Positions 17,441-26,080 of a stretch of DNA of 64,000 nucleotides are shown one piece after another. The stretch is from the NCBI RefSeq assembly GCF_042788235.1, contig NZ_JBHZOL010000095.1, positions 58,903 to 122,902 on the forward strand, given 5' to 3'. This DNA comes from Sphaerothrix epifaneia. Its GTDB lineage: Bacteria; Cyanobacteriota; Cyanobacteriia; Phormidesmidales; Phormidesmidaceae. Numbering within the stretch: position 1 is the first letter of the stretch; each line of letters opens with the position of its first letter. The position numbers and the translations under genes are program-made. Below the pieces are notes generated by a model. The model worked only from the letters and a program-made list of their open reading frames with translations, was not told the DNA's origin and searched no databases.

Positions 17441-18232
17441 ATGACGTCAATCTCTGCTTTTCAGGCAATAGACTCTGATTCTTTTGCAAATCTTTTGCCA
17501 ACGATTAGGTTGATTGCTACTGATCTCGACGGAACGCTGACTCAGCACGAGCAGTTTACCCCATTGCTGCTGACCAAGCTGCAACAGTTGCAAGCGGCTG
17601 GCTTCAGGGTGCTGATTGTGACAGGACGGGCAGCGGGCTGGGTGAATGGCTTAGTGCATTATTTGCCTGTCGCTGGCGCGATCGCCGAAAACGGCGGCCT
17701 TTTCTTTAGCAAAACTCAGCCCGAAGCAAAGCTTTTAGCGCCAATCGCTGACTGGGCCAGCCACCGAGAAGAACTGGCAAAGGTGTTTGCCCAGCTTAAA
17801 ACTAAGCTGCCACAGCTACAAGAATCTTTTGACAATCGCTTTCGCTTGACAGACTGGACGTTTGAGGTCAGCGGCTTATCGCTGGCAGAGCTAGACTGGC
17901 TACAGCAAGCGTGTCAGTCTGCAGGCTGGGGATTTACTTACAGTACCGTGCAGTGTCATATTCGGTTGCCGCAACAAGACAAAGCACCTGCCTTGGAGAC
18001 AGTGCTAGAAACTTATTTCCCATCTATTTCGCCGGGAACCGTGCTGACTGTTGGGGATAGCCCCAATGATGAAAGTCTGTTTGATCCCAGCCAATTTGCT
18101 CACTCAGTCGGGGTCGCTAATGTGGTTCACTACCGCGATCGCCTGCAACACCTGCCTCGCTATGTCACCCCAGCGGCTGAAGTTGCAGGCTTTAGCCAAC
18201 TGGTTGAAAAGCTTTTAGCCAGCCGCCACTAG
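17441..18232 (+). CDS. HAD-IIB family phosphatase, mannosyl/glucosyl-3-phosphoglycerate phosphatase-like
   Basis: A 263-residue HAD-superfamily hydrolase. Motif I is IATDLDGTLT near residue 27 (nucleophile Asp and second Asp), motif II is VLIVTGRAAGWV, the IIB cap follows AENGGLFF, and motif IV is VGDSPNDESLF. The ENGG and GDSPND phrases are typical of the mannosyl-3-phosphoglycerate phosphatase and sucrose-phosphatase branch. With gpgS nearby, dephosphorylation of glucosyl-3-phosphoglycerate to glucosylglycerate is a reasonable guess, but other sugar phosphates are possible. The gene starts 40 bases from the divergent M15-like gene, so both promoters must overlap in that gap or lie within coding sequence. 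Confidence 0.8.
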   Translation: MTSISAFQAIDSDSFANLLPTIRLIATDLDGTLTQHEQFTPLLLTKLQQLQAAGFRVLIVTGRAAGWVNGLVHYLPVAGAIAENGGLFFSKTQPEAKLLAPIADWASHREELAKVFAQLKTKLPQLQESFDNRFRLTDWTFEVSGLSLAELDWLQQACQSAGWGFTYSTVQCHIRLPQQDKAPALETVLETYFPSISPGTVLTVGDSPNDESLFDPSQFAHSVGVANVVHYRDRLQHLPRYVTPAAEVAGFSQLVEKLLASRH

Positions 18233-18259
18233 CGAAGCTACCTCAGCAAACTGCAGCCC

Positions 18260-19378
18260 TCACCACGACCCACTTGCGCCGCCACCCGATGAACTGCCGC
18301 CGCCAAAAGAACCGCCACCGCCGGATGAACGGCTGCTACTGCGCTCTAGGCGCGGCAGGGTTACGGTGTAAGCATCCTGGTAAGCACAGTACTGGCAGGC
18401 TTTCGTGACCCTAGCAGTACCGCTAGACGAATAAGTTGGACTGACAAGCGTGTGACGGCTAGACTTCAAGGTTTTGCAATGACAGGCTGGGCACATTCCA
18501 TAACTCGAAAAAAGGCTGTTATAGCGATTGACGCTATGCTGTTGGCAGTTGGGGCAGTGCCAAACATCGTAGTCGACGGATTGCAGGTGTTCTTCGGCGA
18601 TTTGCCCAGCGTCGAGATACTGATCGTCAGTGACTTCGTCCAAACGCACCATCAGCGTACCGCAGTCAGCACAACGGCGATGACGATAGCGAAAATAGGT
18701 TCTCAGAGCTATTAGGGAAGCGCCCAAACCAACCCCTCCAGCCCCAATCAACCAGCCAGGATTCTCGACAAAGGGCGAAACCGTTGACGAAGGGGGAAAT
18801 TGCGGCGAAGTTGGGGTAGCCGGCACGGTGGTTGCTTCCGGTTGGCTCAGGTAGGCAATGATGGCCTCAGCGCCACTGCGAATACCGCTACTGTAATCAC
18901 CCTGTTTAAAACGCGGCACCATAGCCTGATCGATGATTTTTTTCAGGGGCGAATCTAGGGAGGTGCCGTAGCCAGCGCCAGCTTCAATTCTGACAGCGCG
19001 ATCGCCTACAGCCACCAAAACGAGAATGCCATTGTTTTTTTCCGCATGGCCAATCCCCCAGGTATTAAACAGGTGGGTGGCAAAAGACTCTACCGTTTTG
19101 TCGTCAGTGGCATAGGCTTGAATAGACTCAATGGTAACAACCACGGCTTCGATCCCCTGTTGAGCTTCAAGCTGGGCAAAAGACTGGCGAATGCTAGCAG
19201 CATCTTCTGGCGTCAGCAGTTGGGCATAGTCATTAACATAGGCATCGCCTGCAATGGGATAGTTCGTCTGGGCAGTGACAGGCAAAAGCGACATAACCAG
19301 GGTTGCGATCGCGGCCAGAATAGCAAGTATGCCTGACTGTATCCACCGAGTTGAAACCTGCGGCTTGACTGTGATCAT
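18260..19378 (-). CDS. TPM domain (YgcG-type) membrane protein with zinc-ribbon-like region
   Basis: A 372-residue protein. A signal peptide (about residues 15-36, ending VTAQT) leads into a TPM domain at about 42-180 (VNDYAQLLTPEDAASIRQSF, NNGILVLVAVGDRAVRIEAG), thought to act in the periplasm or lumen. A second hydrophobic segment follows at about 208-228. The cytoplasmic part then contains four CxxC pairs (CADC, CPNC, CPAC, CQYC), likely two zinc ribbons, and the chain ends in a Ser/Gly tail (SSGGGGSFGGGSSSGGG). Cyanobacterial and plant TPM relatives such as TLP18.3 have been linked to photosystem II repair and acid phosphatase activity. This two-transmembrane form with zinc ribbons resembles the YgcG group, so the role here is open. 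Confidence 0.85.
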   Translation of the reverse strand: MITVKPQVSTRWIQSGILAILAAIATLVMSLLPVTAQTNYPIAGDAYVNDYAQLLTPEDAASIRQSFAQLEAQQGIEAVVVTIESIQAYATDDKTVESFATHLFNTWGIGHAEKNNGILVLVAVGDRAVRIEAGAGYGTSLDSPLKKIIDQAMVPRFKQGDYSSGIRSGAEAIIAYLSQPEATTVPATPTSPQFPPSSTVSPFVENPGWLIGAGGVGLGASLIALRTYFRYRHRRCADCGTLMVRLDEVTDDQYLDAGQIAEEHLQSVDYDVWHCPNCQQHSVNRYNSLFSSYGMCPACHCKTLKSSRHTLVSPTYSSSGTARVTKACQYCAYQDAYTVTLPRLERSSSRSSGGGGSFGGGSSSGGGASGSW

Positions 19379-19642
19379 AGATAGAGTGTTTTTGGGCTGT
19401 TTTTGGCTACACGGCTGACGACCTGAATTTCAGATGTCTGCAAACGTTTGCCATAGGCGCATCTGGCTAAAGGCAGGAAGCAGCAGGAAAGCGTTTTTGG
19501 CAGCGGCTTCAGCTTAAGCGGCTCAACGCTGGTGGCTGTCAGTCTGAGGGGTTTAGCCTTAGGGGCTGCAGCTACCAAACTCAGCGAGCGGCACTGCCGC
19601 CTCAAAGCAGTCTGCCAGACTGGTTATGACTCAGTTTTAGAC

Positions 19643-20557
19643 TTACCCAGCCGCTCGCCGTCGCAACACGGTGAGCAGTTTGGTAAACGTAGGCGGCAAA
19701 GGCGCGATCGCTTCTAAGTCTTCTCCCGAAATCGGATGCTTTAGCCGTAGCTTCCAAGCATGGAGTGCTTGCCCTGGTAAATTGACGCCGATTGACCGAC
19801 CCGCCCCATAGAGCGGATCGCCCACAATCGGATGGCCGATATGGGCACTGTGGACGCGAATCTGATGCGTCCGGCCTGTTTCCAGGCGAAACTGAAATAG
19901 CGTGTAGTTGCCCAAGCGTTCATACACCTGCCAGTGGGTAATCGCTACTCGCCCACCTTTTTCTTCGGGTAATATGGCTTGCTTTTTGCGCTCAACCGGA
20001 TGCCGTCCGATGGGTAAGTTGATGGTGCCTTGTTCGGCTTTGGGTGCGCCATAGGCGATCGCCAAATATTCACGACCGGCTGTTTTAGCTTTGAGCTGAG
20101 CCTGAAGTCGCTGATGAGCCAGATCGGTTTTGGCAATCATAATGGCTCCGGTTGTATCTTTGTCTAGGCGATGAACAATGCCGGGACGTTGAACCCCCCC
20201 AATACCTGCTAAAGTATCGCCACAATAGGCCAAAACAGCATTGACCAAAGTGCCTGTCGCGTGGCCTGCTGCCGGATGTACCACCATATCAGCAGGTTTA
20301 TTGAGAATCAGCAAATGGTCGTCTTCATACAAAATATCCAGCGGCATGGCCTCTGGTAGCAATTCTAAAGGCTGGCTAGCGGGCAGATAAACCTGGACGA
20401 AGTCGCCTGCTTGTAGGGTTGCTTTTTTAGTCGTGCAGGGCTGAGCATTCACCACTACACAGTTTTGCTCAATCAGCTTTTGAATGCGGCTGCGCGAGAA
20501 ATCGCTTAACTGATTGGCCAGCCAGCGATCTAGACGCTCTGGCTGGGAAGACACCAC
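19643..20557 (-). CDS. RluA/RluD family 23S rRNA pseudouridine synthase
   Basis: A 304-residue RNA pseudouridine synthase. An N-terminal S4 RNA-binding domain (RLDRWLANQLSDFSRSRIQKL, written here in part) is followed by the catalytic domain with the RluA-family motif HRLDKDTTGAI, whose Asp attacks the uridine, and GRTHQIRVHSAHIGHPIVGD. S4 plus catalytic domain and length fit RluD, which modifies helix 69 of 23S rRNA. The start is one of two tandem GTG codons (20557 or 20560); an in-frame TGA lies a little above. It lies 51 bases after cobA on the same strand and may be the third gene of the cbiX-cobA operon. Confidence 0.9.
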   Translation of the reverse strand: MVSSQPERLDRWLANQLSDFSRSRIQKLIEQNCVVVNAQPCTTKKATLQAGDFVQVYLPASQPLELLPEAMPLDILYEDDHLLILNKPADMVVHPAAGHATGTLVNAVLAYCGDTLAGIGGVQRPGIVHRLDKDTTGAIMIAKTDLAHQRLQAQLKAKTAGREYLAIAYGAPKAEQGTINLPIGRHPVERKKQAILPEEKGGRVAITHWQVYERLGNYTLFQFRLETGRTHQIRVHSAHIGHPIVGDPLYGAGRSIGVNLPGQALHAWKLRLKHPISGEDLEAIAPLPPTFTKLLTVLRRRAAG

Positions 20558-20608
20558 GGTTAATTCAAAGATTTGTTCAGAGATGGAGTCAGGCTGAACT
20601 CAATAGCT

Positions 20609-21442
20609 CTATTGTGCCGGGTAATCGGTGACGATGGCTAGTGGCTGCGGTCGCCCCGCCGACAGCCAAGTATGCAGATTGACAACTTCACCAATTACAG
20701 CGATCGCGGGCGGCTGAAACTGAGCGGCTGCCATATCCGCTACGACTGTTGCCAAAGTGCTGATCAATTCTTCTTGTTCAGGGCGAGTGCCCCAGCGGAT
20801 CAAGGCAATAGGCGTTTGAGGACTTAGCCCCGCAGAAACCAGCGCTTCAACAATATGAGCCATGTTGTGAATGCCCATATAGATAACAATTGTTTTGGAT
20901 CCGTGGGCGATCGCCTGCCAGTTTACTTCTGGCTGATATTTGCCAGCCGCTTCGTGCCCGGTTACAAAGGTGACTGAAGAACTACAGTCCCGGTGAGTAA
21001 TGGGAATGCCAGCATAGGCAGGCACAGCTACCCCGGCTGTAATTCCGGGCACCACCTCTACCGGAACACCCGCAGCAATCAAGCCCGCCATTTCTTCGCC
21101 ACCTCGCCCAAACACAAAGGGATCTCCTCCCTTTAGCCGCACCACGACAGCTGCCAATTGAGCTTTGGCAATCAGCAGTTGCGTAATCTCTGGTTGCAGC
21201 ATAGAGTGAGCGCCGCGCCGCTTGCCAGCGTTGATCTGCTCTGCTTGAGGGTTGACCATCGCCAAAATCTGGGGACTGACCAGGGCATCGTAGATGACTA
21301 CGTCGGCGCATTCTAGCAAGGCTTTACCTTTGAGGGTAAACAGCCCCGGATCACCGGGGCCAGCTCCCACTAAATAAACCGTTCCTGGCTGTGTCATCGC
21401 CGCTAGATCAGACGAATGGCGATCGCGCATAAACTCATTCAT
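20609..21442 (-). CDS. cobA: uroporphyrinogen-III C-methyltransferase
   Basis: A 277-residue SUMT. The SAM-binding tetrapyrrole methylase fold shows VYLVGAGPGDPGLFTLKG near residue 23, DVVIYDALVS, RLKGGDPFVFGRGGEE and VVPGITAGVAVPAYAGIP. The enzyme methylates uroporphyrinogen III at C2 and C7 to precorrin-2, the branch point to siroheme and cobalamin. It lacks the CysG oxidase/chelatase part, so it is the stand-alone type. The CbiX/SirB-like chelatase lies immediately upstream (11-base gap). Together they supply siroheme for nitrite and sulfite reductases, with a separate precorrin-2 dehydrogenase needed elsewhere. The start region has tandem ATGAATGAATGAG; ATG 21442 is chosen. Confidence 0.93.
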   Translation of the reverse strand: MNEFMRDRHSSDLAAMTQPGTVYLVGAGPGDPGLFTLKGKALLECADVVIYDALVSPQILAMVNPQAEQINAGKRRGAHSMLQPEITQLLIAKAQLAAVVVRLKGGDPFVFGRGGEEMAGLIAAGVPVEVVPGITAGVAVPAYAGIPITHRDCSSSVTFVTGHEAAGKYQPEVNWQAIAHGSKTIVIYMGIHNMAHIVEALVSAGLSPQTPIALIRWGTRPEQEELISTLATVVADMAAAQFQPPAIAVIGEVVNLHTWLSAGRPQPLAIVTDYPAQ

Positions 21443-21453
21443 TCATTCAGAGA

Positions 21454-22365
21454 TTAAAGGCGTTGCTGGCCTAATTCTGCCACTAAACCTGCCAACTCAC
21501 GCGTTGCCCCTAAGGGGGGCATTAGCCGAAAAGCTGTTTTGGGAAATCGCTCTGCTAACTCCTCAGTCCGTTGCATAATCGCATCAGTCAGGCTACCTGC
21601 AAACAAGAAATAAGGCAAAATCGCGATACGTTGATAACCTTGCTGCATCAAGTCAATGGCTTGATCTTCTAAGCTAGGCGGGTTAGACCAATAGGCCACT
21701 GCGGCCTTGAGTCGTTTGGCGATCGCCTCCACCTGCTTGTTGCTGCCAGCGCGACGACTGCCATGAGCGACCAGCAAAGAGGCTTGGGTAGCAGTTTGTC
21801 CTGCCTTTTCGGCAATCAGATGAGCCAATCCGGCGTGGCTACCCAAATGGGGACACAGGCTAATTTGGCAGGTATCGGACAGTTGCTGACGCGCCGCTTC
21901 AACTTCAGTCGGCACATCTTCCATCACATGTACGCCTGCTAGCAAAAACAGCGGCACAATCCTCATTTCGGCTTTGCCAGCGGCTTGGGTGCGCTCAGCA
22001 AATTGGCAAATTTGAGTGTGCAGAGCGGTGGAACCTAATTCTAAACAGGCAGTTTCTACTAACGGTGCTGCTGTTATCTGAGCTGCTAGGCCGCGCGATT
22101 GGGTCGCTGCGTAAGCACGAGGACTGGGCTGCCAAGCATGGGTAGCAGACTGAGTCGCCGTCGCTGCTTGAGCGGCAAATACAGGCTGCGATGAAGGTAC
22201 GTAAGCTTGTTGAGCGATCGCCAACAAACTCAAGCGCTGCTGCACCAACTGAGCAAGTCGCTTCATCATGGCTTGAGAACGCGGATCTCGGCTGCCGTGC
22301 GACACGAGCAAGTAGCTAGGCGTAGAGGCTTTAGTCACAGGTAGATACACAACACGACAAAACAC
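21454..22365 (-). CDS. sirohydrochlorin chelatase, CbiX/SirB type
   Basis: A 303-residue protein with two CbiX-like halves, marked by YLLVSHGSRDPRSQAM near residue 20 and SLLVAHGSRRAGSNKQ near 195. Each has a His that can bind metal. A middle segment ELGSTALHTQICQF and VPLFLLAGVHVMEDVP belongs to the same fold, and RIAILPYFLFAGSLTD ends the second half. The enzyme inserts Fe2+ or Co2+ into sirohydrochlorin. Next to cobA, siroheme synthesis (SirB) is the likelier job. An insert of about 60 residues rich in Ala and Gln (positions roughly 60-110) separates parts of the first half. The start is GTG 22365; other starts nearby are possible. Confidence 0.87.
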   Translation of the reverse strand: MFCRVVYLPVTKASTPSYLLVSHGSRDPRSQAMMKRLAQLVQQRLSLLAIAQQAYVPSSQPVFAAQAATATQSATHAWQPSPRAYAATQSRGLAAQITAAPLVETACLELGSTALHTQICQFAERTQAAGKAEMRIVPLFLLAGVHVMEDVPTEVEAARQQLSDTCQISLCPHLGSHAGLAHLIAEKAGQTATQASLLVAHGSRRAGSNKQVEAIAKRLKAAVAYWSNPPSLEDQAIDLMQQGYQRIAILPYFLFAGSLTDAIMQRTEELAERFPKTAFRLMPPLGATRELAGLVAELGQQRL

Positions 22366-22473
22366 ATTTCAGGACTGTTAGCAACAGCCAATTGACCCAC
22401 TTTATCGGATTTTCATCCGAAGAGACTGTATCGAGCGTGGCATTTAGCAGGATCGATCGGGCTTTTATGCAGC

Positions 22474-22869
22474 CTAACGTTGCTCGGCTCGAAACGTGTA
22501 GAACTTTTGTAGGATTCCCAAGGTTTCGAATTCGTAAGCAGGCAGTTGGGTAATTTCGGGCACCGCTAGTTGGGTGTGGTAAGTGCTAAAGAAGATGTAG
22601 TTGTTTCGGGTGGTGTTGCTAGCTACAAGCTGCTGGATCGGCACTTGGTTGCTTTCTATCAGGTTGGCACACTGATCTGCTAAAACATCGGCCAACCCTG
22701 GTAAAACAGAGGGGGCTTTGGGGCAAATGTCTTCTTGCAAATACTGAGTGAGGGTTTCAGTCGCATAAGCTTCGTAGGCTTCTCGGTTGGGATTGGTCAG
22801 CGCCAAGGCACTTCCCACACCGACCAGTAGCACGCTCCCAACGATTGTGGATGTTTTTAAGAAGTCCAC
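22474..22869 (-). CDS. DUF4359 family protein
   Basis: A 131-residue cyanobacterial protein with an N-terminal hydrophobic signal or anchor (TSTIVGSVLLVGVGSALAL), then the NPNREAYEAYATETL phrase I associate with DUF4359, a conserved Cys pair (DICPKAP and ADQCANL) and the IFFSTYHTQLAVPE segment. No enzymatic motif is visible. It is probably exported or periplasmic, with the two Cys able to form a disulfide. The start is GTG 22869. It reads alone on the minus strand between cbiX and tRNA-His. Confidence 0.75.
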   Translation of the reverse strand: MDFLKTSTIVGSVLLVGVGSALALTNPNREAYEAYATETLTQYLQEDICPKAPSVLPGLADVLADQCANLIESNQVPIQQLVASNTTRNNYIFFSTYHTQLAVPEITQLPAYEFETLGILQKFYTFRAEQR

Positions 22870-23031
22870 AGCGATCTTGCCCTCGTACAGTTCGACACTC
22901 AGTTGTGGCAGCTGCTCTTACTAACTCAACTGTAATCGAGAGTTTCTCAAACCGGAATTAAATCCTCGCAAAAATCAACCAAACAAGTGGCTAACTCGCT
23001 CAGCTAAATGCTAAAATCAACAACGCGCGAT

Positions 23032-23105
23032 GGCGAGCGTAGCCAAGGGGTTAAGGCAGTGGATTGTGGTTCCACCACTCGCGGGTTCGAATCCCGTCGT
23101 TCGCC
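23032..23105 (+). tRNA. tRNA-His (GTG)
   Basis: A 74-base cloverleaf. The encoded G(-1) at 23032 pairs with discriminator C at 23105, the hallmark of tRNA-His. The acceptor stem is GCGAGCG with CGTTCGC, U8-A9 follow, the D arm is GCC/GGC, the anticodon arm GTGGA-TTGTGGT-TCCAC gives anticodon GTG, and the T loop is TTCGAAT. CCA is not encoded. Confidence 0.97.
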
Positions 23106-23199
23106 CTTAATTAGATTTTTTTGTAGCTCTAAAGGCTGGGTCATAGAGCCAGGTTTCGTCAAGCTTGACGGCTGGCGGCTAAAGCTCAATCTGCTTTGC

Positions 23200-23232
23200 A
23201 GTAAGGCTCACAGACTATCTATGAGCCTTACT
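23200..23232. terminator. possible bidirectional terminator hairpin between tRNA-His and glgP
   Basis: Perfect 11-bp inverted arms AGTAAGGCTCA and TGAGCCTTACT around an 11-base loop. It lies 24 bases past the glgP stop and about 95 bases past tRNA-His, between convergent transcripts. There is no T-run on either side, so it may act as a factor-dependent stop or as an mRNA end stabiliser. Confidence 0.45.
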
Positions 23233-23255
23233 CGTTCCAACCCGTCTGGCGAGGG

Positions 23256-25901
23256 TTAAGACGTCATGGCGATCGCCTCAGCCACTGGCGCTTTTTCCAG
23301 CACCTCAGCACCGACGTTGATTTGCACATCTTCGGGTTCTGCCCAGAGAATCAACCTTGGCGCATAGGGACTGCTGAGATTTTCATGCTTTGGCAAAATA
23401 CGCAGCGATAACCCTTGTAAACCACTGACTGTATAAGTGACTTCAATGGCGTAGCAGCTACGACCCCGCTCATCTGTGCCCTGGCAGACCATGACGCTGG
23501 GAACCCCAGTATGAATTTCGCCATCAATATCTACCTTGCCTTGATAGAGTTCTACCTGCACATCTTGAGGCTGCAAGGCACCGAGTCGGATCAACGCTTC
23601 AACTTTGAACTGCTGGTTGACTTGCAAGTTAGCGGGTTCTGAGATGCGAACCTCTTCAATTTTCATTTCGTACCAGTGTTCTGCTAGATGGCTTTCCCAC
23701 TGAGCCAGGGTCTTAGCGGGGGCAAAATTGCTCTGAATCAGACGATAGGCGCGATCGCTGCAGGTAAAGTAGGCGCGAGTTGCATAGTCTTTTAACATTC
23801 GCGCTGTGTTAAACATAGGCGTGTTGAGGCGAATCGCGTCTTTCATTTTGGCCACCCAGCCTCTTGGAATATCTTCTGGGTCGCGGTTGTAAAACAGCGG
23901 CACGACTTCTTTTTCTAGCAGGTCATAGAGGGCATTGGCCTCTACCTCATCCTGATATTCAGGATCTTCGTAGTCTTCACCCGAACCAATGGGCCACCCA
24001 GTCGCGACATAATCGGCCTCGTCCCACCAGCCATCCAAAACGCTGAGGTTAGGTAAACCGTTCATAGCGGCTTTCATGCCGCTGGTGCCAGAGGCTTCAC
24101 GGGGTCGCCGGGGATTGTTGAGCCACACATCACAGCCAGCAACCATCACCCGCGCTACATGAATGTCGTAGTTGGGGACAAAGACAATTGAGCGATCTAA
24201 GCCTTCATCGCGGGTAAAGTGAATGATTTGACGAATCAATTCTTTACCGGGTGCATCTTTGGGATGGGCTTTACCCGCAATGACGAACTGCACACGACGG
24301 CCAGTACCATTGCCTTCAATAATTTCATGAATGCGATCGATATCGCGCAAAAACAAGGCGGCGCGTTTATAGGTGGCAAAACGACGGGCAAAGCCAATAG
24401 TCAATACTTTAGGGTCTAGAACTTCTTTGGCTTTCGCCAGCTCAAGTGGCGAGGCCGCGCGATCTAGCAAGCTCTTTTCTAAATGTTCGCGCACAGACAC
24501 AATCATCTGCGAACGGCACAGCTCATGGTTACGCCACAGTTCTTCATCAGGAATGGCGTCCACTCTTTTCCACAGCGGGTTAATCGGGCTGGCCTGCGAC
24601 CAGCTTGGCCCTAAGTAGCGATCGTAAAGTTCTTGGGTAGGTTTAGCGACACAGCTACGGGCATGAACGCCATTGGTAATGGAGGTAATGGGCACCTCAC
24701 TGATGGGCAGTTGCGGCCACAAACCGCAAAACATGTGGCGGGAGACTTCGCCATGCAAAGCACTTACCCCGTTGACAAAAGCGGCGGTTTTAATGGCTAA
24801 GACGGCCATGCTAAAGGGAGCTGACAGGTCACCTGTATTTTCCCGGCCTAGCGCCAAAAATTCTTCGTTGGATAGGCCAAAATGCCCAGCATAGCTACCC
24901 AAGTAGTAAAGCACCTTATCCGGGGGAAACAGATCGATGCCAGCCGGGACAGGGGTATGTGTGGTGAACATTTGCCCTGATTGAGCCAGGTAAAAAGCTT
25001 CTGAAAAAGTCAGGCTGGTTTCAGCCATTAGCATGCGAATGCGCTCTAGCGCTAAAAACGCCGAGTGTCCTTCGTTCATGTGATAGACCGTCGGTGCTAG
25101 CCCTAAGGCTCTGAGCATTCGCACCCCGCCAATACCCAGCATGATCTCTTGATGGATGCGCATATCAATGTCACCGCCATAAAGGCGATCGCAGATATCC
25201 TGGTCATACTGATTGTTGGGTTCAATATTGGTATCTAGCAGGTAAAGCGGCACCGTGCCCACCTGCACTCGCCAGATACGGGCATATACGGTTCGTCCTG
25301 GATAGTCTACGCCAATGCGCAGTTCCGAACCATCAGGATTGCGCTCTAGGTGTAGCGGCATGTTGTAAAAATCATTGATGGGGTAGCGCTCTTGCTGCCA
25401 GCCATCGGCATTGAGGTATTGAGCAAAGTAGCCTTCTTGATAAAGCAGCCCAACTGCTACTAAGGGCAAACCCAGGTCGCTAGCTGATTTGAGATGATCG
25501 CCTGCTAAAACTCCTAAGCCGCCGGAGTAGACAGGCATACAAGAAGTCAGACCAAACTCCATCGAAAAGTAGGCGTAGCATTCGTCAGGTGTCGGCTCTT
25601 TGCGATGCTTTTTGTACCAGGTACGTTCTTTTAAGTAGTCTTCTAGCCGTTGAGCCGCTCGATCCATTTGGGCGAGAAAACCCTCGTCTTCAGCTACTTC
25701 CTGCAGGCGATTTTGATTGATTGTGCCCAGTAGCATGACTGGATTGTAGCGACTAGATTCCCACAGATCTGGATCAAGCCGTCGAAACAAGTCGGTTGTG
25801 CCAAAGTCCCAGTCCCACTGTAAGTTATAAGCCAGCTTTCGCAGCGGCTCCAGGCGAGCAGGCAGCGAAGGGGTAACGTTAAAGGTACGAATAGGGCGCA
25901 T
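23256..25901 (-). CDS. glgP: alpha-glucan (glycogen) phosphorylase
   Basis: An 881-residue GT35 phosphorylase of the long form that carries the N-terminal DUF3417 domain (residues about 10-120: LPARLEPLRKLAYNLQWDW). Visible catalytic-core motifs are YFSMEFGLTSCMPVYSGGLG, TVYHMNEGHSAFLALERI, FTTHTPVPAGIDLF, FARRFATYKRA, FVIAGKAHPKDAPGK and the pyridoxal-phosphate site GTSGMKAAMNGLPNLS, whose Lys holds PLP. It removes glucose from glycogen ends as glucose-1-phosphate, for use in the dark and under stress. It ends in a short beta-rich domain. ATG 25901 is clear. It is monocistronic, divergent from the FTR1 gene. Confidence 0.95.
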   Translation of the reverse strand: MRPIRTFNVTPSLPARLEPLRKLAYNLQWDWDFGTTDLFRRLDPDLWESSRYNPVMLLGTINQNRLQEVAEDEGFLAQMDRAAQRLEDYLKERTWYKKHRKEPTPDECYAYFSMEFGLTSCMPVYSGGLGVLAGDHLKSASDLGLPLVAVGLLYQEGYFAQYLNADGWQQERYPINDFYNMPLHLERNPDGSELRIGVDYPGRTVYARIWRVQVGTVPLYLLDTNIEPNNQYDQDICDRLYGGDIDMRIHQEIMLGIGGVRMLRALGLAPTVYHMNEGHSAFLALERIRMLMAETSLTFSEAFYLAQSGQMFTTHTPVPAGIDLFPPDKVLYYLGSYAGHFGLSNEEFLALGRENTGDLSAPFSMAVLAIKTAAFVNGVSALHGEVSRHMFCGLWPQLPISEVPITSITNGVHARSCVAKPTQELYDRYLGPSWSQASPINPLWKRVDAIPDEELWRNHELCRSQMIVSVREHLEKSLLDRAASPLELAKAKEVLDPKVLTIGFARRFATYKRAALFLRDIDRIHEIIEGNGTGRRVQFVIAGKAHPKDAPGKELIRQIIHFTRDEGLDRSIVFVPNYDIHVARVMVAGCDVWLNNPRRPREASGTSGMKAAMNGLPNLSVLDGWWDEADYVATGWPIGSGEDYEDPEYQDEVEANALYDLLEKEVVPLFYNRDPEDIPRGWVAKMKDAIRLNTPMFNTARMLKDYATRAYFTCSDRAYRLIQSNFAPAKTLAQWESHLAEHWYEMKIEEVRISEPANLQVNQQFKVEALIRLGALQPQDVQVELYQGKVDIDGEIHTGVPSVMVCQGTDERGRSCYAIEVTYTVSGLQGLSLRILPKHENLSSPYAPRLILWAEPEDVQINVGAEVLEKAPVAEAIAMTS

Positions 25902-26080
25902 ATTATTACTGAATGACTATGTTCGAGCTATGGTTATTCTGCCTGTGAATTGGCTGTCAGGCAGCTTCTCTTAAGACTGTCTTTGAGTTAGCGACTAGAT
26001 TGAGCTGGGTTAATGGCTGGCGTTTGGCTCATTTTGGCAGCTTAGTAAGCGGCTTTTGCAGCCAATCGCTACACTGAATC

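Noticed and set aside
19375..19605. 76-codon minus-strand ORF between TPM and RluA-family genes
   Set aside because: Basic, low-complexity sequence with no ribosome site; overlaps the TPM start by a few bases.
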